Assembly: GCF_016097555.1 (NCBI RefSeq)
Contig: NC_054701.1
Coordinates: 62,282,543 to 62,346,542 of the forward strand
DNA length: 64,000 nt
Source of the DNA: Gigantopelta aegis
Lineage: Eukaryota > Mollusca > Gastropoda > Neomphalida > Peltospiridae
Direction of reading: 5' to 3'
Part shown: piece by piece, positions 34,201 to 42,100 of the stretch
Numbering within the stretch: the first letter of the stretch is position 1
How the letters are laid out: each line of letters opens with the position of its first letter
Made by a program: the position numbers and the translations under genes
Notes under the pieces: model-generated
Told to the model about the DNA's origin: nothing
The model's database searches: none
What the model saw: only the letters and a program-made list of their open reading frames with translations

Positions 34201-34525
34201 CACTATCATTTCACAATCTGTACATATTCCAGCTGAGTTTTGTTTTTGAATATACTGGTTTTTGTTTGCTTTTGGTGTGTGTGGGGGGGGGGGGGGGGGG
34301 GGGAGTGTTTGGAGGCAGTCAGTTTCTCGCTAAATGAATGGGTTATTATTTTTTAAAATGGTAAAGATTGGCCACTAACATTGTTTATTATAATAACTCT
34401 TTTTCTATTTTTCTTCAGATAACATCTTTTGCATAAAGTCGTGGATCAAGAACAAGTTTTCATTTGAAGACAGTGTCATTGATAAACAGTTTGGTATACC
34501 CGATGATTTTGATTATGTTCAGTAA
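13282..34525 (+). CDS. MND1: MND1, meiotic nuclear division protein 1, six exons
   Basis: Exons 13282-13284 (ATG only, tentative), 14319-14384, 30890-31063, 32294-32401, 33495-33654 and 34419-34525 give 205 aa, exactly the human length. Signature blocks are [82 protein letters not shown] and [11 protein letters not shown]. The N-terminal winged helix is in exons 2-3, the coiled coil that pairs with HOP2 in exons 4-5, and the C-terminal capping helices in exon 6. In other animals MND1-HOP2 stimulates DMC1/RAD51 strand exchange in meiosis. Intron 2 is 16.5 kb and contains another whole gene. No coding damage is visible. Confidence 0.93.
13285..14318 (+). other. MND1 intron 1
   Basis: AT-rich sequence between the candidate start-codon exon and exon 2. 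No repeat or gene recognised. Confidence 0.4.
14319..14384 (+). CDS. MND1: MND1 exon 2
   Basis: Acceptor CGAATTGCAG, then 22 codons [22 protein letters not shown], donor GTAAAT, phase 0 at both ends. It is nearly identical to the human MND1 N-terminus and forms the start of the winged-helix domain. Confidence 0.92.
14564..14921 (+). CDS. Myb/SANT-like gene exon 1
   Basis: Starts [20 protein letters not shown] and carries the complete trihelix domain. Donor G|GTGGGT, phase 1. The second of the two adjacent ATGs could equally be used. No stop precedes it closely, so extra 5' coding sequence from an upstream exon cannot be excluded. Confidence 0.78.
14564..18917 (+). CDS. Myb/SANT-like DNA-binding protein with C-terminal coiled coil
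   Basis: Exons 14564-14921, 16081-16137, 16566-16670 and 18412-18917 join with matching phase-1 introns into 341 aa. Residues about 10-82 form a Myb/SANT-like (PF13873-type) trihelix: [10 protein letters not shown], a conserved W at 49, then [18 protein letters not shown] with W73. A Pro-rich stretch and [19 protein letters not shown] follow, typical of Harbinger-associated Myb-like proteins and their domesticated MSANTD/NAIF1 relatives. KRKR (227-230) could be a nuclear signal, and residues about 246-322 are a charged heptad-like coiled coil. The gene lies entirely in MND1 intron 2, starting 180 bp after MND1 exon 2. A HARBI1-like nuclease relic lies about 5 kb downstream on the opposite strand, so it is either the Myb gene of a decayed Harbinger element or a host gene derived from one. 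No internal stop is seen. Confidence 0.8.
14922..16080 (+). other. Intron 1 of the Myb/SANT-like gene
   Basis: AT-rich intron. The stretch 15655-15832 has repeated GACCACC/GGTGGTC blocks and ends GGTGGGGTTTTACTGTA, like one end of a TA-flanked mariner-type MITE; its partner end was not found. Confidence 0.4.
16081..16137 (+). CDS. Myb/SANT-like gene exon 2
   Basis: Acceptor GTTTTTCACAG. 57 bp encode [18 protein letters not shown], donor G|GTGAAA, phase 1. Without that donor the frame ends eight codons later, giving a possible short isoform. Confidence 0.7.
16248..16385. repeat. Dispersed repeat, copy 1 (about 135 bp)
   Basis: Shares blocks TTTCAATTGACTAGAAATAT and CGCTAATCAAGATTTT with 44748-44890. 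Ends not resolved. Confidence 0.6.
16566..16670 (+). CDS. Myb/SANT-like gene exon 3
   Basis: Acceptor CTTTTTATACAG. 35 codons, [20 protein letters not shown] to CQTEAAE, donor G|GTAATG. An in-frame extension upstream to an ATG at 16514 exists, but the acceptor and phase favour this start. Confidence 0.65.
17165..17790 (-). mobile_element. LINE 3' fragment (end of reverse-transcriptase ORF)
   Basis: The minus strand encodes [20 protein letters not shown], then [20 protein letters not shown] and the zinc-knuckle-like [18 protein letters not shown], the region that follows reverse transcriptase in many invertebrate non-LTR elements. An upstream piece continues in another frame (17599-17781), so at least one frameshift is present. 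No RT catalytic motif remains; the copy is strongly 5'-truncated. Confidence 0.65.
18112..18205. repeat. Repeat end with (TCTG)n
   Basis: TTAGTCCGCTACTGGTCCAA and the following TTTCATCTCCGTC recur at 31583-31640, showing an interspersed repeat end. Here a TCTG microsatellite follows. Confidence 0.5.
18412..18917 (+). CDS. Myb/SANT-like gene exon 4 (coiled coil)
   Basis: Acceptor TGTATTGGCAG. The exon encodes a low-complexity linker, the KRKR patch and the Glu/Lys/Leu/Gln-rich coiled coil [20 protein letters not shown]...LLEKQLNMP, ending EDVE and TAG. Confidence 0.78.
19090..19745. mobile_element. TA-flanked foldback MITE, intact copy
   Basis: 656 bp, ends TTGTCCGAACCAAATTGTTA and complement, TA on each side. 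The arms are nearly 300 bp: internal blocks such as TTCAAGAGGGGTGAAAG and CTTTCACCCCTCTTGAAG mirror each other. Same family as 10508-12508. Confidence 0.8.
19746..20870. other. MND1 intron 2, unannotated stretch
   Basis: AT-rich, no gene recognised. A short tandem pair built on CTAGCCCT-GGGTC-GACAGATT lies at about 20572-20625. Confidence 0.4.
20873..23363. repeat. 53-bp minisatellite array, about 2.5 kb
   Basis: About 50 units of a 53-bp repeat (GTGTGACATCATTAGAGATT / TGAGTCTAGATCCAGGGTGA / GCCCTGTGTATCT). Variants of 50 bp lose three bases of CATCAT, and 43-bp variants lose the GTATCTGTGT block. A CCTAGG-for-ATCCAG substitution marks the first half, and the 43-bp form is concentrated after about 22450. 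Each unit carries the palindrome TCTAGA. Confidence 0.93.
23364..23796. other. MND1 intron 2, unannotated stretch
   Basis: AT-rich sequence between the minisatellite and a MITE relic. Nothing recognised. Confidence 0.4.
23797..24024. mobile_element. hAT-like MITE relic (TIR CAGGGTTTCTGCCAGA family, copy 2)
   Basis: Begins in GGTAAAACGGGTATGGCGCC and ends TCTGGCAGAAACGCTG. Its left terminus has decayed. Confidence 0.55.
24060..24715 (-). pseudogene. HARBI1-like PIF/Harbinger nuclease relic
   Basis: Minus-strand fragments follow the order of HARBI1-type nucleases: [20 protein letters not shown] with [16 protein letters not shown], then a DCTH-type catalytic block ([17 protein letters not shown]), GYHSI-VQL, and [20 protein letters not shown]. 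Several frame changes and stops break the reading, and the family's Asp in GAIDCTH sits in a damaged context. The 5' side is replaced by the minisatellite at 24716. It may be the nuclease half of the Harbinger element that brought the Myb gene 5 kb away. Confidence 0.75.
24716..25165. repeat. 41-bp minisatellite inside the HARBI1 relic
   Basis: About ten units of 41 bp (TTGCCAAGTAGTATAAGTGT / CTGGATAACTCCCTTTTATTG). Read on the minus strand the unit has no stop in any frame, so it extends the open frame of the nuclease relic by about 130 codons. Confidence 0.9.
25240..25468. mobile_element. TA-flanked MITE, 229 bp
   Basis: Ends TACTGACGTCCAAAAGAAAC and TTTCTTTTGGATGACAGCA are inverted repeats next to TA. 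Tc1/mariner type, no coding content. Confidence 0.6.
25531..25772 (+). repeat. SINE family 2 (head X, tail Q), 15-bp TSD
   Basis: tRNA-like head GACGTAGCCCAGTGGTAAAG, shared core shortened in the middle, and tail Q (CATCCAATAGCCGATAATTA...GTTAAACAAA). The target duplication TTGGTATGCAAATTA flanks it at 25516-25530 and 25773-25787. Confidence 0.93.
25985..26724. repeat. 21-bp AT-rich satellite with higher-order pattern
   Basis: Units of ATTTTAGGTTATTTTAATCTT, with variants carrying a doubled GGTTAGGTT (26 bp) and with ATATCATTTT or TTTGAGG forms. The variants recur in the same order at about 26050 and 26225, and partly at 26430, showing amplification of multi-unit blocks. Confidence 0.9.
26731..26905. 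mobile_element. hAT-like MITE, ends CAGGGTTAGCTC / GAGCTAGCCCTG
   Basis: 175 bp with inverted ends, flanked by CTCAAC on both sides (26725-26730 and 26906-26911). It sits at the end of the 21-bp satellite. A relative is at 59692-59854. Confidence 0.75.
27185..27690. mobile_element. MITE rich in GATCTCTCAACGATC motifs
   Basis: Ends ATCCCCTTTACACA and TGTGTGAAGGGGGT are inverted repeats. Outside lie TTAA (left) and TTAG (right), suggesting a TTAA target as in piggyBac or Kolobok. The interior repeats CTCTCAACGATCT and its complement many times. Confidence 0.55.
27821..28325. mobile_element. TA-flanked Tc1-like non-autonomous element, 505 bp
   Basis: Ends TACTCTTAAAAAGAAGTAGG and CCTACTTTTTTTGAAGAGTA with TA on each side. 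The interior has no recognisable transposase. Confidence 0.7.
28355..28645. repeat. Three tandem copies of an about 90-bp unit
   Basis: The blocks GTAAATCTACCA, TTTGGCTAATTT and AACAAGAATTTGGCTTCAGA repeat three times, separated by variable A and T runs. It abuts the Tc1 element. Confidence 0.8.
28699..30183 (+). mobile_element. Tc1-family DNA transposon, full length but broken
   Basis: 1,485 bp with ends CACTAACAGGCAAAAGAAAC and its near complement, TA outside. The transposase starts [20 protein letters not shown] (28974), a paired-type helix-turn-helix with [20 protein letters not shown]. Catalytic blocks are [10 protein letters not shown] and DNARPHTA...[12 protein letters not shown], with 34 residues between the second Asp and the Glu (DD34E). 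Frameshifts (the first near residue 58) and in-frame stops split it into at least four pieces; the last is open from 29583 to 29990. Not functional as it stands. Confidence 0.9.
28974..29990 (+). pseudogene. Tc1 DD34E transposase pseudogene
   Basis: Open pieces at 28974-29189, 29370-29573 (out of frame with the family over part of its length) and 29583-29990 cover most of a Tc1 transposase of about 340 codons. The N-terminal HTH and the final third are well kept; the middle is the most damaged. The C-terminus ends [11 protein letters not shown] and a stop. Confidence 0.85.
30186..30647. other. MND1 intron 2, unannotated stretch
   Basis: Short overlapping frames on both strands, none recognised as a gene or repeat. 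Confidence 0.35.
30648..30817. mobile_element. Short MITE, relative of 9548-9689 (inverted)
   Basis: Shares GGGAGCTATC, GGAGAGTA and TTAGCTCC blocks with the copy in SNAP29 intron 2, with a poly-T run inside. It ends about 70 bp before MND1 exon 3. Confidence 0.5.
30890..31063 (+). CDS. MND1: MND1 exon 3
   Basis: Acceptor AACTTTCAG, then 58 codons from [20 protein letters not shown] to [12 protein letters not shown], donor GTAAGG. It completes the winged-helix DNA-binding domain. It begins 16.5 kb downstream of exon 2 and about 70 bp after a short MITE. Confidence 0.93.
31299..31522 (-). repeat. SINE family 2, 5'-truncated, with TSD
   Basis: Tail Q and core only, the tRNA head is missing. 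Flanked by GACTATAGTTACT (31286-31298) and GACTATAGTGACT (31523-31535), a 13-bp target duplication with one mismatch. In MND1 intron 3. Confidence 0.88.
31583..31690. repeat. Interspersed repeat end (relative of 18112-18205)
   Basis: TTAGTCTGCTGCTGGTCCAA and TTTTGTCTCCGTC match the copy near 18.1 kb. Element type unknown. Confidence 0.45.
32056..32276 (+). repeat. SINE family 2, 5'-truncated, at the MND1 exon 4 acceptor
   Basis: Core and tail Q (CAGCCGATGATTAATAAATC). The target duplication is CTTTATGTTTTTA (32043-32055) and CTTTATATTTTTA (32277-32289). The second copy ends 4 nt before exon 4, so the element landed about 17 nt upstream of the 3' splice site. Confidence 0.88.
32294..32401 (+). 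CDS. MND1: MND1 exon 4 (coiled coil)
   Basis: 36 codons, [20 protein letters not shown] to KVGKEET, donor GTGAGT. The acceptor is TTTTTAAAAG, a weak context. A SINE ends at 32276 and its 13-bp target duplication (32277-32289) abuts the acceptor, so the SINE tail now supplies most of the upstream pyrimidine and branch region. Confidence 0.88.
32707..33008 (+). repeat. SINE family 1 in MND1 intron 4
   Basis: Partial head (GATCGATCCCCGTTGG), complete core and tail P ending GTCGTTAAATAAAACA, then a poly-T-rich stretch. Confidence 0.85.
33495..33654 (+). CDS. MND1: MND1 exon 5
   Basis: Acceptor ATCTTGCAG, from [20 protein letters not shown] to MEAANRWT, donor G|GTTAGA, phase 1. It covers the second part of the coiled coil and matches the family block EKYR-CDP-V. 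Confidence 0.93.
33816..34119 (+). repeat. SINE family 2, full length, with TSD
   Basis: Head GGCGTAGCCCAGTGGTAAAG, B box GGATCGATCCCC, core and tail Q. Flanked by ATTTCTCGTGAG (33804-33815) and ATTTCTTGTGAG (34120-34131). In MND1 intron 5. Confidence 0.92.
34275..34303. repeat. Poly-G tract
   Basis: About 24 consecutive G after a GT run, in MND1 intron 5, about 115 bp before exon 6. A potential G-quadruplex on the transcript strand. Confidence 0.85.
34419..34525 (+). CDS. MND1: MND1 exon 6 (C-terminus)
   Basis: Acceptor TTTTCTTCAG. The junction codon GAT starts [20 protein letters not shown] and the exon ends [11 protein letters not shown] then TAA, as in human ...FGIPEDFDYID. Confidence 0.93.
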
Positions 34526-34580
34526 TCTAAATGTGCTCAAGCTTTGCCACATGAAACTTATATAAAGATCAGAACTGTTA

Positions 34581-34627
34581 ATTAAAACCAGATCAAAATT
34601 ATAGAATGATACCCAAATGGTAATAAA
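34581..34627 (+). promoter_or_regulatory. MND1: Candidate MND1 poly(A) signals
   Basis: ATTAAA at 34581-34586 and AATAAA at 34622-34627 lie 56 and 97 nt after the stop codon. The second falls at the start of a 29-bp tandem repeat. Use of either is inferred. Confidence 0.35.
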
Positions 34628-35234
34628 TTGTGAAATGATACCGGAATGGTCATAAAGTGTGGAATGATACCGGAATGGTAAAAAAATGCGGGATGATACC
34701 CAAATGGTCATAAACTGTGAAATGATACCCGAATGGTCATAAACTGTGAAATGATACCGGAATGGTAAAAAAATGTGGAATGAAGGAAGGAAATGTTTTA
34801 TTTAACGACGCACTCAACACATTTTATTTACGGTTATATGGCGTCGGACATGTGGTTAAGATCCACACATATATTGAGAGAGGAAACCTGCTATTGCCAC
34901 TTCATGAGCTACTCTTTTTGATTAGCAGCAAGGGATCTTTTATATGCACCATCCAACAGACAGAATAACACATACCATGGCCTTTGATATACCAGTCGTG
35001 GTGCACTGGTTGCAGCGAGAAACAGCCTACTGGGCTACATTCCATCCCAAATGTGGAATGGTCATAAACTGAAATGAAACCTGAATGGTAATAAAATGTG
35101 AAATGATACCCGAAAGTATCATAAAATGTAGAATGATACCCAAATGGTCATAAATGGTGGATCGATGTCTGAATGGTCATGCATTGTCCAAAGTGATACC
35201 TGAATGGTTATGAAATGTGGAACTATACCTAAAT
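34590..35234. repeat. 29-bp tandem repeat downstream of MND1, interrupted by a SINE
   Basis: Diverged units of GAATGATACCCGAATGGTCATAAACTGTG before and after the SINE at 34783-35048. It likely lies in or next to the MND1 3' UTR. Confidence 0.85.
34783..35048 (-). repeat. SINE family 1 inserted in the 29-bp repeat
   Basis: Tail P, core and a shortened head. Flanked by AAATGTGGAATG at 34771-34782 and 35049-35060. These are also repeat-unit sequence, so the duplication is less certain than elsewhere. Confidence 0.85.
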
Positions 35235-35467
35235 CAGGGGGTAAAACAGGTATGGCGCCATACCCAAATTTGTTTGCGGATTTTTTGTTTTCAAGTTAAC
35301 CTTGACAAAATTATTACTCTTATTATTACTGTATGATTTTCTTAACTCTAAACTTAACCCATTTTCTTTCTAGGGGAGGCTCCCCCACCCCCATACCCTG
35401 TTGACTGTGGTTGCATTCAATTCCATGGCGCCATGCCCAAAAATTTCTCTTTCTAACAGAAACACTG
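35235..35467. mobile_element. hAT-like MITE (TIR CAGGGTTTCTGCCAGA family, copy 3)
   Basis: Begins CAGGGGGTAAAACAGGTATG and ends CTAACAGAAACACTG. It contains the GGGGAGGCTCCCCC palindrome typical of this family. Confidence 0.55.
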
Positions 35468-35894
35468 TAAATGGTAAAAGGTCACAAGGATTATAAACTG
35501 GATTCGACCTTATGATCATTCTGGTTTATTTCCAATCTGAATGGACAACAACTATGTTGACTGATAGTTATATGCTCAAACTAATTAGTAATGATTATAA
35601 ACTCAAGTTGAATGATACATCAATTGTTGTAAATATGTTGAATGACATTTAAATGGTCAAACTATGTCTGATATTTGAATTGTTTAAAACTTTAAATTAA
35701 ACTTTATCCCAAAGATAGTGAGCATGGGAACATACATGTAGTTCATTTTTATACAGTGAATGTTTTTTTTCTTTCTTAATTCATTACGGTGACCAGTATG
35801 TTTTGTTTGGATGTTGGTCAATAACTGAATACAGGATGAATCTGTATGTATGACAATAAATATATCAAAAACCTTGTTTCCATGACTTATGTAA

Positions 35895-36312
35895 TATTGT
35901 TACTGCATCTCTCATAAAAATTTCACTATAGAGACTAAATTTGAACAATTTGCTAACTATAATAAAATGTAAGATTGTTACTGCATCGTAGGTCGTTCTC
36001 ATAAAAATTTCACTATAGACTGTAAATTTGAACAATTTGCTAACTATAATAAAATGTAAGATTGTTACTGCATTCTAGGTCGTTCTCATAAAAATTTCAC
36101 TATAGAGACTGTAAATTTGAACAATTTGCTAACTATAATAAAATGTAAGATTGTTACTGCATTCTAGGTCGTTCTCATAAAAATTTCACTATAGACTGTA
36201 AATTTGAACAATTTGCTAACTATAATAAAATGTAAGATTGTTACTGCAGTATAGGTCGTTCTCATAAAAATTTCACTATAGAGACTGTAAATTTGAACAA
36301 TTTGCTAACTAT
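35895..36312. repeat. 89-bp tandem repeat, about 4.7 units
   Basis: Units carry GTCGTTCTCATAAAAATTTC and TTTGAACAATTTGCTAACTA with very few differences, so the amplification is recent. The last unit was hit by the SINE that follows. Confidence 0.93.
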
Positions 36313-36632
36313 AATAAAATAGTTTGTTTAAAGTTTGTTTTGTTTCACGACACCACTAGAGCACATTGATTCAATCATCAGTTATTGGATGTCAAACATT
36401 TGGTAATTTCAAGTCTTAAAGAGGAAACCCACTATATTTTTTCTATTAGTAGCAAGGGATCTTTTATATGCACCATCCCACAGACAGGATTTCACATATC
36501 ATGGCCTTTAATGTACCAGTCGTGGTGCACTGGTTGGAACGAGAAATAGCCCAATGGTCCCACCGATGAAGATCAATCTTAGACAGACTGCGCATCAAGC
36601 AAGTACTTTACCACTGGGCTACGTCCTGTCCC
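36313..36632 (-). repeat. SINE family 2, full length, inserted in the 89-bp repeat
   Basis: Tail Q on the left, core, and tRNA-like head on the right (TTTACCACTGGGCTACGTCC). Target duplication TTGCTAACTAT at 36302-36312 and 36633-36643. Confidence 0.9.
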
Positions 36633-36643
36633 TTGCTAACTAT

Positions 36644-37826
36644 GGTGACGAAAGAAAGTCTCTGGTATTCAAACACACTGTTGTACACCATTCAAAGATG
36701 GAAATAACCTTGAAGACAAAATCTGAAAAACTTTGCAATCTTGAAATTATTGCGAGTTTTTCATCAAAGTGTTTCACCCTACCCATAGCCATGTTGTCCC
36801 ACTGGTAATTTTATAGAAAATGTCTGGCCAATACAATTTTGTTTAAGGGGCCACCTTTTTATAATTAAAAAAAACAAATTCTGCTTCACACATCTGAAAA
36901 CTGGCTACTGATTAAAGGGAACATAATTATAGTTTTCATGTGGCGCTAAAATTCAATTTCCAAAAGAAAATAATTTGATCCCTAACCATTTCTGTACTTC
37001 AAGTACTTATGAATTGATTGGAATTTCATCATCAATCATCAGTTATAATTTAGTGGCGCCAGTGAATCACGTTTTGATTGCACAATTACATCAGTTAGAA
37101 TTACATGAACATAAGGAGGATTTGAATTATACGCACCATGAACCTATTGTCGTGTTCACTGTGATAGATCTTAAAATAGCCAATTTTACATTAAATAACT
37201 AATATCTTTTTTTCTTTATGTACACCTTAAAACATACACCAACCCAAATGTTTTACATCAATTCCATCATTTAGATTGGAGGAACAGTTTCAGTTAACAT
37301 TTTCCCACACAATCAATTATGGGTTTTTATAATTGAATATCATATCCTTGGAGCCAAAACCGATAAATGTTTGATTATAATCGATCAATGGAACATCACC
37401 AACTTCATGTGCATCTCTATAAACCTAAATTCTGTTGGAAAAACACTGCTATTTCTCTCATCCTCAAGTATATGGGACAGCTATCCCTTGAAAGAAAGCT
37501 ATGTAAGAAATTTCTATCTTACATGTGATATCACACAGTTGCGTTTAACATGACCACGTTGGTAATATATGACGTCATATTAATGTGAGATGGTGATGTG
37601 AGGTCATTAGACACAGTTTTAAATTAATATTTTGTTATTGAAACAATTTTAATAGATATCTTGTTAATTTGTAGTGTTAAACTTTATTTAACACATGAAA
37701 CAAACACGGCAAATATGATAGTGTAGTTTATTTATGATAAAATGGTCAAATAAAAAAGTTACTTTTTCAGCCATCTTTGTCCGTTTGTGTAAAATGATGG
37801 TTTATTTACCAAATGAAAGAGAAAAA
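36644..37826. other. Intergenic between convergent MND1 and DEPDC5
   Basis: Short open frames (for example 36975-37202) without recognised similarity. No RNA gene seen. Confidence 0.4.
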
Positions 37827-37980
37827 GTCTCCATCATATGTGGTCATGTGGGATAGATGAAGTACACCCGAGGTGGTGGAAATTTCGACCTGGGACGAGG
37901 CTTGCAGAGTCCCATGGTCGAAATTTTCACTGCCGAGGGTGTACTTTTTCTATCCCACACGACCACATATGATGGGAGTC
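37827..37980. repeat. Palindromic foldback, arms about 62 nt
   Basis: CCATCATATGTGGTCATGTG...GAAATTTCGACC on the left is mirrored by GGTCGAAATTTTCAC...CACGACCACATATGATGG on the right, with a 25-nt spacer. Few mismatches. Confidence 0.85.
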
Positions 37981-38743
37981 TTATATTGTCACATGGTGTG
38001 ATTCCATCTTTACCAGTTGAAGCAACAAAAAACAGAAGATACTATTTTAAAATTCACCTGGTGGTGAATGTTTTTCTAATAGCTAATAGTTTAGAAAGAA
38101 AGATAAACCACAAACATTTATGTTACAATATTTGTTTATTATGATTGTATACTGGCATACATTTATATCCCTCCAAAATGTTGCATATCACAATTACAGC
38201 CTTCCATATACTGTTTACATATTGCACTAAATTCTTGTAAATGGCAGTCTCATGCAATCAGTCCCATTTTCGTCCTGACATCAAATATATGAGATCGCAC
38301 ATACATCAACTGATTTCCTCGCATAATTTTTTACATTTATACAACCAGAACACTTGATTATCTACATTATGCTGGCACTTTTAAACGTAAATCTCGTGTA
38401 CCAAGGCCTTTTTCATAATATATTAAAAAATATATTATTTATACAGCATATATTATTTATACAGCAAACGCTCTTTTCTCTTGGTTGTTTTCATTGTTAC
38501 TCTTTCCACAAAAATATCAAGCATCCATATTTTCTTTTAAAATAATTATAATATAAAATTAAATGGAATAAACATGTTTTTTTCACTGTTTTTTTTTCTT
38601 GATATTCTTCTAAAAATGTCAACCATCCATCTTTCCCTTCTAAAGAAACAAAGAACAATGGTTTCCATTCAACCATTCATCATCCATTGTCCATTCTGGT
38701 ATTAAAAATACAAAAGCCCTGTATCCACCATCTATTTTCATTA
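37981..38743. other. DEPDC5 3' flank
   Basis: AT-rich sequence probably including the DEPDC5 3' UTR. A minus-strand AATAAA (TTTATT on the plus strand) occurs near 38130. No gene recognised. Confidence 0.4.
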
Positions 38744-39179
38744 TCACAGCCTCTTCCCTTGATACTCCTCCCAAAACTCGGTCAACCGCCCGTCTTCGTT
38801 GGAACAAAACCGTCGGAAGTCTGCCAGCATCTTGTCCTGGAAGTGCTCATCTCCGGTGTTTCCTGAGCGCCACCGTTTCGACAGCAGGAAGTTCCACGAC
38901 CACAGGAACCCTATCCCACCCGTCTCGCTCTTGGCTTCCTCCACGTTCGACTGCTGTCGAGCGATGTAGTCCTTGTGTAGGTCGGACGACGATTTCTTTG
39001 TGAACCGTGGCGAGTAGTGCCTGTCGCTGGTTACCGATGACGACAGCTGGCTGTCTGGAATGAGAACGAACATGCCGCCGGTGCAGTGCACGTACTGGTT
39101 GAGAAGGTCGTCGGATTTGACTGATTCGGCTTTGTAACCAGCCTTTTGGAGATCGATGTGAGTCTTCATAAACCCATAC
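38744..39179 (-). CDS. DEPDC5: DEPDC5 exon l (C-terminus)
   Basis: Acceptor TTTTTCAAG. YGFMKTHIDLQKAGYKAESV, QYVHCTGGMFVLIPDSQLSS, IGFLWSWNFLLSKRWRSGNT, GDEHFQDKMLADFRRFCSNE and GKRL, then TGA. The tail TGDE-F-D-LL-DF--FC--DGRL--FW is diagnostic for DEPDC5. Confidence 0.94.
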
Positions 39180-42100
39180 CTTGAAAAAGAAAATCAGTTT
39201 TAAAGCTGCAATCTCCGATATATTTTTTATCATCCATTAAAGGCTTTTGTAGGAGATATCGCTGGCACTATAATTTGTGATATCTCCTGTGATATTCTCC
39301 TTAGGAGATATCGCTTCTTTTGTTACGTCACTGTGTATGTTTCAGCGCTATTCAGCATCATTAGTGACGTCACGCAACTGTTGTTCTACTAGTTAACGAG
39401 TCTACTGCTGCCAAATAAAGTAACATTCAACCCACATTACTGACATTGTTTACAATTGTCGCAAAGAATGTTAATGGATGATAAAAAGAATACCCACCTC
39501 GTGTCTTAAAGTATAATTTATCAGCACTCGATAAAAGTATAAAAATCCTCGGCAAGCCTCGGATTTCATACTTTTATCAACTCGTGCTGATAAATTATGA
39601 TATCACAAGACACTCAGGGAGTATCCTCTATGTATTTTACAACCCCAGCAATTAAGAAATTGTCTACGACAAAAAACATGCAATGGAAAAAGAATCGAAT
39701 ACAGTCCACAGCTAAAACAGTGCTGTTGGGAATTGAAAACATGGCATTGTCAGTTGCTGTGGGTAACTTCAGGGGTTGTATTTAAGCATTTTGAATAGAT
39801 CTTCAATTTTTGGTTTTCTTCCTGTTATTACTCATCCCACCTCTATAGTGAGCACTCCACCACTGAGCTACTTCCTGTCCCAAATAAACAATGAAAATGA
39901 CATTGAAAAACAAAAAAAAGCTGGTAAACTACCCCCAAAATGCTTTAAAAAAGTTCTGCATCAATTTGAGCTTTTTGTTAAGGAACAATGACGAAGAGTT
40001 TTCAGATCGAGAGAATTTTAATCTAGTGAATATTCAATCTGTTGATGTTCAATACATGAATATTCAGATCTTAAGGTCAAGTGTGTCAATCTGTAGATTG
40101 GCTGTGAAGTATATGAATATCAGAAATTAAAGTTGGATTTATTTGGAATTTCAGATTTTTAATTGTCTGTAGTGTTTCTAGGTTTTTCGCTGTTTGCCAA
40201 ACATTTTTCATATTTTCTGTCCAAAACTTACAATATGGTTTCATCAGATACTTTGCATGCATTCTGAATGGGGGCTGTTATTTTAGATCATTGTGCAACT
40301 CTAACCCTAGAGCTAAGCTTAGCACCCAAACACCAATATTAAAATTCCGGATTTGTGTTTGGGAACCCACTTTTATCTCTGGAATATTCAGATATCTTAC
40401 GATCAAGTACTGTACATGACTATTTACATTAGGGGTGTTAAGTATTTAATATTCAAATCTCTTGAATTAAATTTATAAATTTAGAACTTACGGTATGAAA
40501 TATATAAAAGTCTTTAGGGTCAAGTACATGAATAAATAGATATCTGAATATATGATTATTCACACCACGTCACATATTCGGCGGAGACGTCCAGTTACCT
40601 TCTGATGATGGCTTCTTGCAGTTGTAGTATTCTTTCTTGTTGAATTTTTTCACAATCTGTAAATATGAAAGAACAACGCTATAAACTTGTATAGTGTAGA
40701 TAACATGTTTAATAATGTTACATACGTCCACTGAAGAAATTGTTAGTTTATTGTCCTCTGCCTTTTCAAACAAGTTCAGACATCCTATGATGTTTATAGG
40801 ATATTAAACGAGCTTCCATTTCATATCATGTTTATGTCCCGAGTGAAATAATTTTCAATTGCCATGAGCTTTAGCGAGTGACAATGAAAATTATTTCACG
40901 AGGTTTTTCTGACACAAGTCTCAAGAAAATCGTTGGAGATAGCAAGTTCCAAGGATTGATTTTCTTGATACGAGTGTCAGAAAAACCATCTACAAAAGGA
41001 TGAAAGAAAGAAAGAAAGAAATGTTTTATTTAACGACGCACTCAACACATTTTATTTACGGTTATATGGCATCAGACCACACAAATTTTGAGAGGAAACC
41101 CACTGTCGCCACTACATGGGCTACTCTTTCCGATTAGCAGCAAGGAATCTTTTATTTGCGCTTCCCACAGGCAGGACAGCACAAACCATGGCCTTTGTTG
41201 AACCAGTTACGGATCACTGGTCGGTACAAGTGGTTTACACCTACCCATTGAGCTTTGCGGAGCACTCGCTCAGGGTTTGGAGTCGGTATCTGGATTAAAA
41301 ATCCCATGCCTCGACTGGGATCCGAACCCATTACCTACCAGCCTGTAGACCAATGGCCTAACCACGAAGCCGAGGCCGGTACAAAAGGACGAATGCCAGA
41401 AATGTTTTCTAGATATAATTTTATTATAATTATTATAAAATTCATTGCTCACAGCTGATATATATTATGTCGCTAGAATGAAAGAAAGAAATGTTTGATT
41501 TAACGACGCACTCAACACATTTTATTTACGGTTATATAAGCGTCAGACATATGGTTAAGGACCACACAGATTTTGAGAGGAAACCCGCTGTCGCTACTAC
41601 ATGGGCTACTCTTCCGATTGGCAGCATGGGATCTTTTATTTTCGCTTCCCACAGGCAATTTAGCACAAACCATGGCCTTTGTTGAACCAGTTATGGATCA
41701 CTGGTCGGTGCAAGTGGTTTACACCTAACCATTGAGCCTTGCGGAGCACTCGCTCAGGGTTTGGAGTCGGTATCTGGATTAAAAATCCCATGCCTCAACT
41801 GGGATCCGAACCCAGTACCTACCAGCCTGTAGACCGATGGCCTGCCACGACGCCACCGAGGCCGGTGTCGCTAGAAGGAATGCATGTAATGTTCCAGATT
41901 ATGTGATGTCACATACTACCGTTGATTATGGAATGACAGAACGAACAGGTAGCAATGGCCGTCTACCTTCTAAACGACAAGTCCAATTAACCAATAAAAA
42001 GGGTGCATTACCATCTAGTGGACGTTTGCTAGGCAGTTTTTCTAACATAGCTTTCTGCTGGTTGACTGAACTAGAATAAGTCTTTCTGTCACTAGTGTTT

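Noticed and set aside
36975-37202. 75-aa open frame between MND1 and DEPDC5
   Set aside because: No recognisable domain, no splice context and AT-rich composition; chance frame.
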